Notes under the pieces: generated by a model | The model's database searches: none | Told to the model about the DNA's origin: nothing | The model's input: only the letters and a program-made list of their open reading frames with translations | Part shown: piece by piece, positions 40,859 through 50,876 of the stretch | Layout: every line of letters starts with the position of its first letter | Position numbering within the stretch: the first letter of the stretch is position 1 | Source of the DNA: Hyphomonadaceae bacterium | GTDB taxonomy: Bacteria > Pseudomonadota > Alphaproteobacteria > Rhizobiales > Hyphomicrobiaceae | Reading direction: 5' to 3' | Assembly (NCBI GenBank): GCA_019747815.1 | Contig: JAIEQJ010000026.1 | Coordinates: 62,001 to 126,000 of the forward strand | Length of the DNA: 64,000 bases | Made by a program: the position numbers and the translations under genes

Positions 40859-41518
40859 ATGCGCCTCTATGTGTTCGATGCCTACGGCACGCTGTTTGAC
40901 GTGCACGCCGCTGCAGAGCGGCACAAGGATGCGATCGGACCCAAATGGCAGCAGCTGTCGCAGACCTGGCGCACGAAGCACATCGAGTACTCCTGGCATG
41001 CAAGCCTGATCGGCAGGCCGGCGATGTTCTGGTCGCTGACCGAGCGCAGCCTCGACCATGCGATCGCGGCCGTCGGCGGCGGCGTGTCGTCGGATGTGCG
41101 GGCGAAGCTGCTTGCGGCCTACCGCGCCATGGATGCCTACCCAGAGGTGCGCGAGGTGCTGAGCGCGCTCAAGGCGCGCGGCGACAAGCTGGCGATCCTC
41201 TCCAACGGCGACCCTGACATGCTGGCGGATGCCGTGCGAGCGGCCGGGCTGGACGGCCTGTTCGATGCCGTGCTGTCGGTCTGGTCGGCCGGCAGCTTCA
41301 AGCCCAGCATGAAGGTGTATCAACTCGTGATCGATCGCTTCGGCGGCGGTCCGGCCGATGTTTCATTCCAGTCCTCAAATCGCTGGGATATTGCCGGTGC
41401 CAAGGCATTCGGGTTCACATGCGTGTGGATCAACCGCACCGGCGCACTGGACGAGTACGCCGACCTGGCACCAGACCGTGCGGTGCGCGATCTGCGCGCT
41501 CTGCTCGATGCGGTTTGA
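40859..41518 (+). CDS. Haloacid dehalogenase type II (L-2-haloacid dehalogenase family)
   Basis: YVFDAYGTLFDV, YSWHASLIGR, ILSNGDPDM, FKPSMKVYQL, SSNRWDIAGAKAFGF. Confidence 0.85.
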   Translation: MRLYVFDAYGTLFDVHAAAERHKDAIGPKWQQLSQTWRTKHIEYSWHASLIGRPAMFWSLTERSLDHAIAAVGGGVSSDVRAKLLAAYRAMDAYPEVREVLSALKARGDKLAILSNGDPDMLADAVRAAGLDGLFDAVLSVWSAGSFKPSMKVYQLVIDRFGGGPADVSFQSSNRWDIAGAKAFGFTCVWINRTGALDEYADLAPDRAVRDLRALLDAV

Positions 41519-41600
41519 TGCGCGGCTCTTGCCGTTCGAGCCGGCCATAGCTGCTTGGCCCTGACCGGCCTCTCGCCGCCATGACGAAGCCGGGTGGCGT

Positions 41601-42287
41601 CTAATTCGCGCTCAGGCTGTAGCCGGCACCCCGGACGGTGCGGATGGGATCGCTCCTCCATGCCTGCAGCAGAGCCTTGCGCAGCCGGCCGATATGCACA
41701 TCCACCGTGCGGTCGTCGATGTAGACGTCATCGCCCCATACGTTGTTGAGAAGCTGCTCCCGGGAGAACACCCGCCCGGGCGCCTGCATCATGAACTCGA
41801 GCAGGCGGTAGTCGGTGGGGCCCAGATGCACCATCTGGCCGCGACGCTTGACGACCATGGCCGCGCGATCGAGCTCGATATCGCCGACATGAATGATCTC
41901 AGCCAGCAGTTGCGGGTTTGCCCGCTGCAGCAGCCGGCTGGCCCGCGCCACCAGCTCGTTCACCGAGAACGGCTTCACGACGTAGTCGTCCGCGCCCGTC
42001 TCGAAGCCGCGCAGCTTGTCCGGCTCCTCGCCCCGCGCCGTCAGAATGATGATCGGCAGCCGCTGGGTCTTGGGCTTCTGCCGCAGGCGCCGGCATAGCT
42101 CGATTCCGGACAGGCCGGGCAGCATCCAGTCGAGGATCAGCAGATCGGGTACGCTTTCCTTGATGCGCGCATCGGCTTCATCACCATGCATGACGATTTC
42201 GACGGCATAGCCGGCAGCGGCAAAGTTGTAGCGCAGCAATTCGCTCAAAGACTCATCGTCTTCTACGATCATCAGGCGCAGTGGCAT
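41601..42287 (-). CDS. phoB: Phosphate regulon response regulator PhoB
   Basis: IVEDDESLSELLRYN, LILDWMLPGLSG, winged helix GDDVYIDDRTVDVHIGRLRKAL; pst context. Confidence 0.93.
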   Translation of the reverse strand: MPLRLMIVEDDESLSELLRYNFAAAGYAVEIVMHGDEADARIKESVPDLLILDWMLPGLSGIELCRRLRQKPKTQRLPIIILTARGEEPDKLRGFETGADDYVVKPFSVNELVARASRLLQRANPQLLAEIIHVGDIELDRAAMVVKRRGQMVHLGPTDYRLLEFMMQAPGRVFSREQLLNNVWGDDVYIDDRTVDVHIGRLRKALLQAWRSDPIRTVRGAGYSLSAN

Positions 42288-42305
42288 CGGTTCTCCAAAA
42301 GGTCG

Positions 42306-43016
42306 TCAGGACTGTGGGGGGCGCAAGTTGGCAGACTCATCGGCCTTGGGTCGTTCGGCCGCGAGCATGTCGCCGGTGATCACATAGTGCGTCGTTTCCG
42401 CGATGTTCGTGGCATGGTCGCCGACGCGTTCCAGGTTCTTGGCGCAGAACAAGAGATGCGTGCAGAACCCGATGCTGCGCGGGTCTTCCATCATGTAGGT
42501 CAGAAGCTCACGGAACAGCGAGGTGAACAGCGCATCGATGGCCCCGTCGGCCCGCCACACGTCCAGTGCAGCCCTATCATTGCGATCGCGATAGGCCCAA
42601 AGCACTTGAAACAGCTGCTCGCTGACGCGCCGCGACAGCGTGCCGAGCCCCGAGGCGACGGTGACCGGCGAGGGCTGCTCGCCGATGGCGATGACACGCT
42701 TGGCAACGTTCTTGGCCAAATCGCCGACGCGCTCCAGGTCGTTGGCAATGCGCATGGTGGAGATGATCTCGCGCAGATCGATCGCCATCGGCTGCCGCTT
42801 GGCGATGGTGGATACGGCTCGTTCCTCGATCTGATGCTGCAGATCGTCGATGCTGCGATCGGCGGCGATGACCTGCTGCGCCAGGTGCACATTGCGCTCC
42901 AGCAGCGCCTTGGTGGCATTGGCGAGGGCCTGGCCGGCACGCGCGCCCATATCGCCGATCATGCCGGCGAGGGCCTCCAGGTCGGCATCAAAGGATGCAA
43001 CGGTGTGTTGGCTCAT
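42306..43016 (-). CDS. phoU: Phosphate signalling protein PhoU
   Basis: RIANDLERVGDLAKNVAKR, FCAKNLERVGDHATNIAE. Start at MSQHTVASF. Confidence 0.95.
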   Translation of the reverse strand: MSQHTVASFDADLEALAGMIGDMGARAGQALANATKALLERNVHLAQQVIAADRSIDDLQHQIEERAVSTIAKRQPMAIDLREIISTMRIANDLERVGDLAKNVAKRVIAIGEQPSPVTVASGLGTLSRRVSEQLFQVLWAYRDRNDRAALDVWRADGAIDALFTSLFRELLTYMMEDPRSIGFCTHLLFCAKNLERVGDHATNIAETTHYVITGDMLAAERPKADESANLRPPQS

Positions 43017-43073
43017 GGCAGATGGTTTCCTGCTATCGGGAGCCGCGTGAGCCATGCGACGCAAAGAGCAAGC

Positions 43074-43895
43074 TCACCCGAACCGCCCGGTGATGTAGTC
43101 CTGCGTGCGCTTGTCGTGCGGCGCCGTGAAGATCATTTGGGTTTCACCCGTCTCGATCAGCGAGCCCAGATACATGAAGGCCGTGAAGTCCGAGACGCGG
43201 GCAGCCTGCTGCATGTTGTGGGTCACGATGACGATCGTGTAGTCCTGCTTCAGCTCATCGATCAGCTCTTCGATCTTGGCAGTGGAAATGGGATCGAGCG
43301 CGGAGCAGGGCTCGTCGAGCAGGATCACCTCCGGCTTCACCGCCACCGTGCGGGCTATGCACAGGCGTTGCTGCTGTCCGCCGGACAGGCTCAAGCCGTT
43401 GACATTGAGCTTGTCCTTGACCTCGTCCCACAGTGCCGCGCGTCTCAGCGCATGCTCCACCCGGCCATTGAGCTCGCTGCGCGGCAGCCTTTCGTAGAGC
43501 CGGATGCCGAAGGCGATGTTCTCGAAGATCGACATCGGAAACGGCGTCGGCTTCTGGAATACCATGCCGACGCGCGAGCGCAGCAGATTGAGATCCTGCT
43601 TCGGCGAGAGGATGTCCTCGCCGTCAAACTGGACCTCCCCGACCGCGCGCTGATTGGGATAGAGGTCGTACATGCGATTGAGCACACGCAGCAACGTCGA
43701 CTTGCCGCAGCCCGACGGCCCGATGAATGCCGTCACCTTGTTCTGGTAGAGTGACAGCGTGATGTCCTTCAGCGCATGCGCCTCGCCATAGTAGAAATTG
43801 AGGTTCCGGATCGAGATCTTCGTGATCAGGCTGGCCGCAACTGCCACACGCGCATCGACCGGCAATGCAGGCGCACCTGGTGTCATGAGGTTCAT
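43074..43895 (-). CDS. pstB: Phosphate ABC transporter ATP-binding protein PstB
   Basis: [58 protein letters not shown]. Start at MNLMTPG. Confidence 0.95.
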   Translation of the reverse strand: MNLMTPGAPALPVDARVAVAASLITKISIRNLNFYYGEAHALKDITLSLYQNKVTAFIGPSGCGKSTLLRVLNRMYDLYPNQRAVGEVQFDGEDILSPKQDLNLLRSRVGMVFQKPTPFPMSIFENIAFGIRLYERLPRSELNGRVEHALRRAALWDEVKDKLNVNGLSLSGGQQQRLCIARTVAVKPEVILLDEPCSALDPISTAKIEELIDELKQDYTIVIVTHNMQQAARVSDFTAFMYLGSLIETGETQMIFTAPHDKRTQDYITGRFG

Positions 43896-44749
43896 GGGGT
43901 CTTTCCCGCGGCTAAAAGGGTCCGCGCCAGGATGCTGAGCGCGAGCACTGCCACAGTGATGAGCAGAGCGCCGGTCCATGCGAGCTTCTGCCAGTCGCCA
44001 TAGGGCGAGAGGGCGAACTGGAAGATGACCGCGGGCAGGCTTGCCATCGGCGCATTGAGGTTGGTGCTCCAGAACTGATTGTTGAGCGCCGTGAAGAGAA
44101 GCGGCGCGGTCTCTCCGCTGACGCGGGCAACCGCCAGCAGGATGCCCGTGACGATGCCGGCGCGCGCCGCGCGGTAAGCGATCCGCCGCACGATGTAGGC
44201 ACGCGGCAGGCCGAGGGCCGCGGCGGCCTCACGCAGGGGATTAGGCACCAGCAGCAGCATGTCCTCGGTGGTGCGCACCACCACGGGAATGACGATGATC
44301 GCGAGGGCGACCGCCCCGGCCACCCCCGAGAAGTGCCCCATGGTGACGACCATCACCTCGTAGACGAACAGGCCGACCACAATCGAGGGCGCGCTGAGCA
44401 GGATGTCGTTGATGAAGCGCACGATGCCCGTCAAGCGGCTGTGGCGCCCGTATTCGGCCATGTAGGTTCCGGCCAGAATGCCGATCGGCGTGCCCAGCGC
44501 CACCCCCAGCGCCGTCATGATCAGGCTGCCGATGATCGGGTTGAGCAGGCCGCCGTCTGATCCCGGCGGCGGCGTCATCTCGGTGAACACCTTGAGAGAC
44601 AGGCCGCTGAAGCCCTCCCAGAGAAGGGCGCCGAGGATCAGGACAAGCCAGCCGAGACCAGCAAACGTCGCGCCCCAGGCCAGGGTCATCACGACCAAGT
44701 TGCGGCGCCTGCGGCCGACATAAAGATCCGTGTTGACGGCTTCGGCCAT
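43892..44749 (-). CDS. pstA: Phosphate ABC transporter permease PstA
   Basis: [32 protein letters not shown], operon context; overlaps the pstB start by 4 nt. Confidence 0.94.
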   Translation of the reverse strand: MAEAVNTDLYVGRRRRNLVVMTLAWGATFAGLGWLVLILGALLWEGFSGLSLKVFTEMTPPPGSDGGLLNPIIGSLIMTALGVALGTPIGILAGTYMAEYGRHSRLTGIVRFINDILLSAPSIVVGLFVYEVMVVTMGHFSGVAGAVALAIIVIPVVVRTTEDMLLLVPNPLREAAAALGLPRAYIVRRIAYRAARAGIVTGILLAVARVSGETAPLLFTALNNQFWSTNLNAPMASLPAVIFQFALSPYGDWQKLAWTGALLITVAVLALSILARTLLAAGKTP

Positions 44750-44753
44750 GGCG

Positions 44754-45809
44754 CTACCCGATCCGGCGCTCGATCCGCAGCAGCATATAGCGCGCCGCGG
44801 CGAGCACGATGAAGGTGATGATGAAGAGGACGAGGCCGAGAGCGATCAGCGCGGAGGTGTAGAGGTCGCCGACGGCTTCGGTGAACTCGTTGGCGATCGT
44901 TGCCGAGATGGTGGTGCCGGGCGCGAGGATCGATGCGGAAATCCTGTGTGCGTTGCCGATCACGAAGGTGACCGCCATGGTTTCGCCCAGGGCGCGGCCG
45001 AGGCCCAGCATGATGCCGCCGATCACGCCGACGCGGGCATAGGGCACCACGACGTTGCGGAACACCTCCCAGGTCGTGCAGCCGATGCCGTAGGCTGCCT
45101 CCTTGAGGACGGGCGGCACCGCCTCGAACACATCGCGGGAGATCGAGGTGATGAACGGCAGCACCATGATGGCGAGGATGAGACCGGCCGTCAGCACGCC
45201 TATGCCATAGGGCGGGCCGGCAAACAGGGCCGACAGGACAGGCACGGGGCCGAACGTAGTGATCAGCAGCGGCTGCACGTGCTGCTGCAGGAAGGGCGCG
45301 AATACGAACAGGCCCCAGATGCCGTAGATGATGCTGGGGATGCCGGCCAACAGCTCGATGGCAATACCAATAGGCCGGCGCAGCCGCTGCGGGCAAAGCT
45401 CGGTCAGGAACAGAGCGATCATGAGGCCGATTGGAACCGCAATCAGCATGGCAATGAGCGCCGTGACGATGGTGCCGTAGATCGGCGCGATGCCGCCGAA
45501 CGTCTCCGTGACCGGGTTCCATGCCTCGGTGGTCAGGAAGCTGAGCCCGAATTTGCGCAACGCAGGCATGGCGCCGACCAGCAGAGCTGCGATCACGCCG
45601 CCAAGCAGCGCCAGCACCGCAAGCGCCGCGGACATGGTGAGCACGCGAAAGACCGCATCGCTGAGGCGCAGCCGCCTCAGAATGGCAGCCCGCACCAGGC
45701 CGTCGGCTGTCCTGGCGTCAACTCCGTGCAGCGCAATATCAGGCACCGTCAGCCCCTGTTTTCGCCGGCCTCGCGTGAGCGTCTGCGGCGTGTCCCCTCC
45801 GTCGGCCAT
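44754..45809 (-). CDS. pstC: Phosphate ABC transporter permease PstC
   Basis: [54 protein letters not shown]. Confidence 0.94.
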   Translation of the reverse strand: MADGGDTPQTLTRGRRKQGLTVPDIALHGVDARTADGLVRAAILRRLRLSDAVFRVLTMSAALAVLALLGGVIAALLVGAMPALRKFGLSFLTTEAWNPVTETFGGIAPIYGTIVTALIAMLIAVPIGLMIALFLTELCPQRLRRPIGIAIELLAGIPSIIYGIWGLFVFAPFLQQHVQPLLITTFGPVPVLSALFAGPPYGIGVLTAGLILAIMVLPFITSISRDVFEAVPPVLKEAAYGIGCTTWEVFRNVVVPYARVGVIGGIMLGLGRALGETMAVTFVIGNAHRISASILAPGTTISATIANEFTEAVGDLYTSALIALGLVLFIITFIVLAAARYMLLRIERRIG

Positions 45810-45823
45810 TCTTGTCAGGCGGA

Positions 45824-45841
45824 AGGCGCCCGACGGCGCCT
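45824..45841. repeat. pstS-pstC intercistronic hairpin
   Basis: AGGCGCC-CGAC-GGCGCCT, read directly. Confidence 0.75.
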
Positions 45842-45860
45842 CCCACGCCTTCGCCGTCTT

Positions 45861-46916
45861 TCAGTTTCTCATGGCGAAGAGTGACTTGCCGCTCGCATCC
45901 TTGACCTCGGCGGCCCACGTCTTCTCGATATCGTCGATCACACTCGCGGGCATCGGCACATAGTGAAGGTCTTCAGCCAGCTTGGCTCCATTCTTGTAGG
46001 CCCAGGCAAAGAACTTGAGGGCCTCTGCGGCCGCGGCGGTATCCTGCGGCTGCTTGTACATGAGGATCCAGGTGGCGGCTGTCATCGGCCAGGACCGGTC
46101 ACCAGGCTGATTGGCCAGAATGACACCGTAGCCCGGTTGCGATTTCCAGTCCGCATTGGCTGCCGCGGCCTGAAAGGTCTCGGAGGTGGGAGCGACCGTC
46201 TTGCCCGCCTTGTTGATCATCCGGGTGTAGATGAGCTTGTTCTGCAGCGCGTAGGCATATTCGACATACCCGACCGCGCCTTTGGTCTGCGCCACATTGT
46301 TGGCCACGCCTTCGTTGCCCTTCGCGCCAATGCCAACCGGCCACTGCACCGAGGTGCTGACGCCGACCTTCGCCTTCCAATCCGGACTGACTTCGGACAG
46401 GTAGTGGGCAAAGTTGAAGGTCGTGCCGGAGCCGTCCGAACGGTGGACCACGGCGATCGCCTGGCTCGGCAGCTTGACGCCGGGATTGAGGCTCTTGATG
46501 GCGGCGTCGTCCCAGTTCTTGATCTCACCCATGAAAATCCTGGCAAGGGTCGGACCATCGAGCACGAGATCGCCGGCTTTGATGCCTTCCAGATTCGCCA
46601 CCGGCACAATGCCGCCCATGACCATCGGAAACTGCGTCAGCCCGAACTTGCTCAAGTCACCGCCCTTCATCGGCGCATCGGTGGCGCCGAACGTCACCGT
46701 CTTGTTCTGGATCTGCTTGATGCCGCCGCCGGACCCGATGGATTGGTAGTTCAGCCCGATATTCGTCTCCTTCTTGTAGGCATCCGCCCATTTTGCGTAG
46801 ATCGGATAAGGGAAGGTCGCGCCGGCGCCCGAAATATCCGCCGCAAGAGCCATTGTGGCGCCACCCGCAATGACCGCAGCAGCGGCCGCCGAGAGGGCAA
46901 TGAACCTGATGTTCAC
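45861..46916 (-). CDS. pstS: Phosphate ABC transporter substrate-binding protein PstS
   Basis: [54 protein letters not shown] start proposed at 46916. Confidence 0.94.
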   Translation of the reverse strand: MNIRFIALSAAAAAVIAGGATMALAADISGAGATFPYPIYAKWADAYKKETNIGLNYQSIGSGGGIKQIQNKTVTFGATDAPMKGGDLSKFGLTQFPMVMGGIVPVANLEGIKAGDLVLDGPTLARIFMGEIKNWDDAAIKSLNPGVKLPSQAIAVVHRSDGSGTTFNFAHYLSEVSPDWKAKVGVSTSVQWPVGIGAKGNEGVANNVAQTKGAVGYVEYAYALQNKLIYTRMINKAGKTVAPTSETFQAAAANADWKSQPGYGVILANQPGDRSWPMTAATWILMYKQPQDTAAAAEALKFFAWAYKNGAKLAEDLHYVPMPASVIDDIEKTWAAEVKDASGKSLFAMRN

Positions 46917-47503
46917 GCTCGTTCTCCCTGTTTGATCGGCGGTGCTCCGACCGCCCCGCCGTGACCAACAACGCGTCAGGCGGGGGCATTCAGTAGCAGC
47001 ACTGCATAACACGTGTGTGACGCGTCAAGATATTGAAAAACAACAAATTTCTTAGAAACTTGCGCCCGCCAGCCGATGGCGGCGATCCGTGGCGCTGAGG
47101 GCGGGCACAAAATGGCCACGGTGAAGCTTGCACCGAAGACCTGCCAGCACGCTACGCAGCTGGACGGGTCCGCCGGCGCGGCATCGATCAGGCGCTGCCC
47201 ACGCCTCCGGCCATGACGTGACTGATGCGTATCCGACCGCCAACCGTGTGGCCGATGTCGATGCCCTGTGAAACGTCGCCCATTTGCATCGGCCTCACCG
47301 GCGCGCCAGCCGGCAAGCGTCCATGGATCCCATCCGAAACGGGAGTGCGACTTGTAGAGAGCGTGGCAATCGGACCACGTGCCGGCGTTTTCGACAAAGC
47401 GCGATGCGGGTTTCGATACCAAATTGTCGCGAACACAAATATCGCTGCACAATCAACGCATTTCCGATGATTCGTCAGCGACAATCGCAGCAAAGGGCAG
47501 CAC

Positions 47504-47836
47504 ATGAAGAAAATCCCGATGAGCATCCCCAGGGTTGCTCCCTCGAAGAAGCCGAAGGTCGAAACCGTAACGCTCCGCCACCTGGCCACGGCCTTGGCCG
47601 AGAGCACCGGCGTGAAGAAGGCGCAGGTCAACGCCATGCTGGCGGGCATGGTCGAAGATATCGCCAAGCATCTCAAGAAGGGGCGCCGCATTCGCCTAAC
47701 CGGCCTGGGCATCATCCAGGTGCGCAAGCGCAAGGCACGCATGGGCCGCAACCCGGCCACCGGCGAGGCCATCAAGATCAAGGCCAGCAAGAAGATCGCA
47801 TTCCGTGCGGCCAAGGACCTCAAAGAGGCCATCTGA
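47504..47836 (+). CDS. HU-family DNA-binding protein
   Basis: VTLRHLATALAESTGVKKAQVNAML, GRRIRLTGLGIIQVRKRKARMGRNPATGEAIKIKASKKIAFRAAKDLKEAI. Confidence 0.93.
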   Translation: MKKIPMSIPRVAPSKKPKVETVTLRHLATALAESTGVKKAQVNAMLAGMVEDIAKHLKKGRRIRLTGLGIIQVRKRKARMGRNPATGEAIKIKASKKIAFRAAKDLKEAI

Positions 47837-47859
47837 ACCGACAGCACGGTATTCGCCTG

Positions 47860-47884
47860 AGCCCCGCTTCGGCGGGGCTTTTTC
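47860..47884 (+). terminator. Rho-independent terminator downstream of HU gene
   Basis: AGCCCCGC-TTCG-GCGGGGCT followed by TTTT. Confidence 0.93.
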
Positions 47885-47929
47885 TTCTGGCAGGCCGACT
47901 TGAGCCGGCTGGCTCAACGGCGCAGTGAC

Positions 47930-48454
47930 TCAGCCCCGCCGACCGAACAGCCGGCGCCACAATCTCCGAAACCATCCCTCCCGCGCGGGAGCCGCCGGCA
48001 TCGGCACCCCCGCCGGCGACCCCACGATCGCACCGAACCTCTGGAAGAACTCTCCGGCGAGCTTCCGGGCGGTCGAGTCGATCAACCGGCCTCCGAGCTG
48101 TGCGAGCTTGCCGCCGACGTCGGCCTTGGCCTCGTACTTGAGGAGCGTGCCGTCGCCATCCCCGACGAGACGAACCACCGCCCCGCCCTTGGCATAGCCC
48201 GCGACGCCGCCCTGACCTTCGCCGGAGATCCTATAGCCGTTCGGCGGATCGATATCCGAAAGGGTGACCTTGCCCGAGAACACCGCCCGCACCGGACCGA
48301 TCTGGAGCTTCACCTTGGCCGTCATGTCGGTGTCGGACACCTTCTCCAGCGACTCGCAGCCGGGAATGCTTTGCCTGAGCACGTCGACATCGTTGAGGGC
48401 TTTCCATACGACATCGCGGCTGGCAGAGATCCGCTCCTCGCCCTTCATGTCCAT
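47930..48454 (-). CDS. CoxG-family (SRPBCC, CO dehydrogenase subunit G-like) protein
   Basis: MKGEERISASRDVVWKALNDVDVLRQSIPGCESLEKVSDTDMTAKVKLQIGPVRAVFSGKV. Confidence 0.88.
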   Translation of the reverse strand: MDMKGEERISASRDVVWKALNDVDVLRQSIPGCESLEKVSDTDMTAKVKLQIGPVRAVFSGKVTLSDIDPPNGYRISGEGQGGVAGYAKGGAVVRLVGDGDGTLLKYEAKADVGGKLAQLGGRLIDSTARKLAGEFFQRFGAIVGSPAGVPMPAAPAREGWFRRLWRRLFGRRG

Positions 48455-48557
48455 GCCCATGCTCCTTGCCGATTGCCGAGACCGACTGCACCGAGTGTAG
48501 CCGCTGTTGCCGCTCCAAGCGACTGAATGCCCGCCCGCGCAACGACACCGAGAGCAC

Positions 48558-49049
48558 TCAGCGGACTGCCAGGGGTCGGTTGCACAACCGGTCGAGCCGC
48601 TCTCGCCACAACGCGAGCGCCGGGGCTACCAAAAGCTCCATGACGAGCCCACCGAGCATCGCCAAGGACGGCACGCCGACCAGGACCAAGCCGGCCAAAC
48701 GGGCAAGCCCCCCCGTGAACACCAGCAGGGTCAGCAGCCGGAAGCGCACGCCCTGCGCTTCAATCCGCGGCACCGTTGCCCAGAACGCCAGCCCGATCGC
48801 GAGCAGCAAGCCGGAAAGATAGCGGCCGGCACTGTCGACATCAGACCCCAGAGATGCGGCGGGCCCGAACACGCCGATGCCGAACAGCGCGCCGGCAAGC
48901 CCCGCCCCGATTGGAATGAGCGCCAGGGTCGCCACGGCGATCTGCAGCGTTCGGATCTGCGCGGTGCAGGTCGCTGTCGAGCATGCCATGGCCATGATCG
49001 CGATTGTTGTAGCCGCGCTCCCGCTGCCGCCCGTGCCGTGGGGCGACAC
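48558..49049 (-). CDS. Small DUF4345-like membrane protein
   Basis: About four hydrophobic segments; FGPAASLGSDVDSAGRYLSGLLLAIGLAFWATVPRIEAQG. Confidence 0.6.
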   Translation of the reverse strand: MSPHGTGGSGSAATTIAIMAMACSTATCTAQIRTLQIAVATLALIPIGAGLAGALFGIGVFGPAASLGSDVDSAGRYLSGLLLAIGLAFWATVPRIEAQGVRFRLLTLLVFTGGLARLAGLVLVGVPSLAMLGGLVMELLVAPALALWRERLDRLCNRPLAVR

Positions 49050-49136
49050 CCTTGCAGTACGCGGGAATGCGAACGGCCGGTTCAGGGGATAGCCGCCGGC
49101 CGGATCAACAACGTGTGATGGCTGAGACGAGCCTGC

Positions 49137-49505
49137 CTATCTCGACGGGCCGCCATCCTCGCGCAGAAAGCGCCCAGCCACCCACCCCTTCCGGCCCTCA
49201 TACTCAACCTGACACCAGCGCGATCGGGCAGCCTGGTCGCGCTGAGCCTTGGTCATGCGCTTCCACTGCTCGAATGTGACGTCGTTCGGGCAGCCGTGAT
49301 TCTTCAGCCCGCGCGCGTTGTAGGGGATGCGGGCGATCGCCTCGCTGTCTGCATTGGGCGCCATGCGCATGTTGAGCGCATCGTTGGACCTCACCCCTGT
49401 AACGGCCCAGAAATCCGGGCCGTCCGCGCCCTGGCCGTGAACCAGCCCCGAGCCGGCGGCCAACAGCATCAGCACACAAAGGATATGGGCGCCACGTGCA
49501 AACAT
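49137..49505 (-). CDS. Exported bacterial SH3-domain protein
   Basis: Signal peptide; LNMRMAPNADSEAIARIPYNARGL...WCQVEYEGRKGWVAGRFL. Confidence 0.8.
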   Translation of the reverse strand: MFARGAHILCVLMLLAAGSGLVHGQGADGPDFWAVTGVRSNDALNMRMAPNADSEAIARIPYNARGLKNHGCPNDVTFEQWKRMTKAQRDQAARSRWCQVEYEGRKGWVAGRFLREDGGPSR

Positions 49506-49558
49506 GGGGCAATTTAATCGCCACGCAAGTCAGTTGCCAAGATGGCAACCGCCGACCA

Positions 49559-49649
49559 CCATCCCGGCACGGAAAAGCCCGGTCCAAGGAGAGAAGGCCC
49601 GAAGGTTTAAGTGTTTCGAGACTTGTTGGACCGGGCCGAGTGCCGATGG
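49559..49649 (-). ncRNA. Candidate structured small RNA (or long-loop terminator/5' UTR element)
   Basis: Nested complementary arms CCAT/ATGG, CGGCAC/GTGCCG and GCCCGGTCCAA/TTGGACCGGGC; on the minus strand preceded by TATAGT (49660-49655), and the inner stem is followed by TTTT. Confidence 0.55.
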
Positions 49650-49727
49650 CGCGCACTATAGACGCATTTGGGGCATGGCCACGGTTGGCACGTGGCGAAG
49701 TCATGACTTCTGCGCTGGGCCAAGCCT

Positions 49728-50195
49728 TTGGCATGGACGGCGGCAACGCGCTTGCCTTGCCGGACCAAAGTGACGATCATGCCACATGCTCTCGCACAGG
49801 AGGCGCCTTTGAGCGAAGCCGAGCCCATACAGGTCAGCCCGCGCGCTCGCGCGGGCCTTGCAAGCACAGTGGCTTACCTCCCCTCGTCCCATCCCACGAC
49901 AATCTATTTCAACCGCCAGGAGCTCAGGGAGATTCTGGCGCTGTACGGCCGCAAGGTGGCGGCCGGCGAATGGCGCGACTACGCCATCGACTTCGGCAAG
50001 GATAGAGCCGTCTTCTCCGCGTTCCGACGCACCAGCGAGGTGCCGCTCTATCGCATCGAGAAATGCCCGAAACTGACACGCCGGCAGGGCGCCTACAGCG
50101 TGGTGACGGCGACAGGCCTGATCCTGAAGCGCGGCAACGACCTGAGCCGCGTGCTGGGCGTGCTGGAAAAGAGCGTGCGGCTGGCGGCGGTGTAG
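49728..50195 (+). CDS. DUF2794 family protein
   Basis: TIYFNRQELREILALYGRKVAAGEWRDYAIDFGKDRAVFSAFRRTSEVPLYRIEKCPKLTRRQGAYSVVTATGLILKRG. Start may be further in (e.g. MPHALAQE). Confidence 0.82.
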   Translation: MAWTAATRLPCRTKVTIMPHALAQEAPLSEAEPIQVSPRARAGLASTVAYLPSSHPTTIYFNRQELREILALYGRKVAAGEWRDYAIDFGKDRAVFSAFRRTSEVPLYRIEKCPKLTRRQGAYSVVTATGLILKRGNDLSRVLGVLEKSVRLAAV

Positions 50196-50235
50196 CAGCG
50201 CGTTTGCGCCGCCTTCAGCGCAAGGCACCCCGAGC

Positions 50236-50814
50236 CTATCTCTCCGCCGGCGGGGACTGGTCACCGTCACCCAGCGGCAGCTCCATGTAGACGCTGTCGA
50301 GCCAGCGGCCAAACTTGTAGCCGACCGAGTGAAGGGTGCCGCAGAAGGTGAAGCCGGCGCTGCGGTGCAGCGCGATCGAGCCGAACTGGCGCGAGTCGCC
50401 GATCACGGCCACCATCAGCCGGTAGCCCTGGCGGGTCGAGGCATCGATCAAGTGGTCGAGGAGCGCCGCGCCGATGCCTTTGCCCTGCGCCTCCTGTGCC
50501 ACGTAGATCGAATCCTCGACCGTGAAGCGATAGGCGGGACGCGTGCGGTAGGCGCTGGCGTAGGCATAGCCTACGACCCGGCCGTCCTGCTCGGCGACAA
50601 TGTAAGGATAGCCGGCATCCGTCACGGCCTTGAAGCGGCGCAGCATCTCGGCCTCGCCGGGAGGCTCCACCTCAAAACTGGCCGTGCCGTGCAGCACCGC
50701 GTGCCGGTAGATGGCGGTGATGGCTGCAATGTCAGCCGACGTCGCCTCACGCACGCTGGCTTTGCTCATTTTCAGTGCGCCCTCGACGAACCCATCCGAC
50801 ATTGCGTCAACCAC
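50236..50814 (-). CDS. GNAT family N-acetyltransferase (phosphinothricin acetyltransferase-like)
   Basis: VREATSADIAAITAIYRHAVLHGTASFEVEPP, VAQEAQGKGIGAALLDHLI. Confidence 0.88.
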   Translation of the reverse strand: MVDAMSDGFVEGALKMSKASVREATSADIAAITAIYRHAVLHGTASFEVEPPGEAEMLRRFKAVTDAGYPYIVAEQDGRVVGYAYASAYRTRPAYRFTVEDSIYVAQEAQGKGIGAALLDHLIDASTRQGYRLMVAVIGDSRQFGSIALHRSAGFTFCGTLHSVGYKFGRWLDSVYMELPLGDGDQSPPAER

Positions 50815-50826
50815 CGCTCAAAAGCA

Positions 50827-50853
50827 AAGGGCCCCGCCGAGGCGGGGCCCTTC
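50827..50853 (-). terminator. Rho-independent terminator for the Bax inhibitor-1-like gene
   Basis: AAGGGCCCCGCC-GA-GGCGGGGCCCTT; minus strand continues TTTGCTTTTG. Confidence 0.85.
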
Positions 50854-50876
50854 GTTCTCACGGTGTCACCCGACGC

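Noticed and set aside
46917-47503. Possible Pho box or small gene between pstS and HU
   Set aside because: I could not see a convincing CTGTCAT-type direct repeat, and the short ORFs in this gap (e.g. 46976-47452, 47225-47470) show no recognisable domain. A PhoB motif scan would be decisive.
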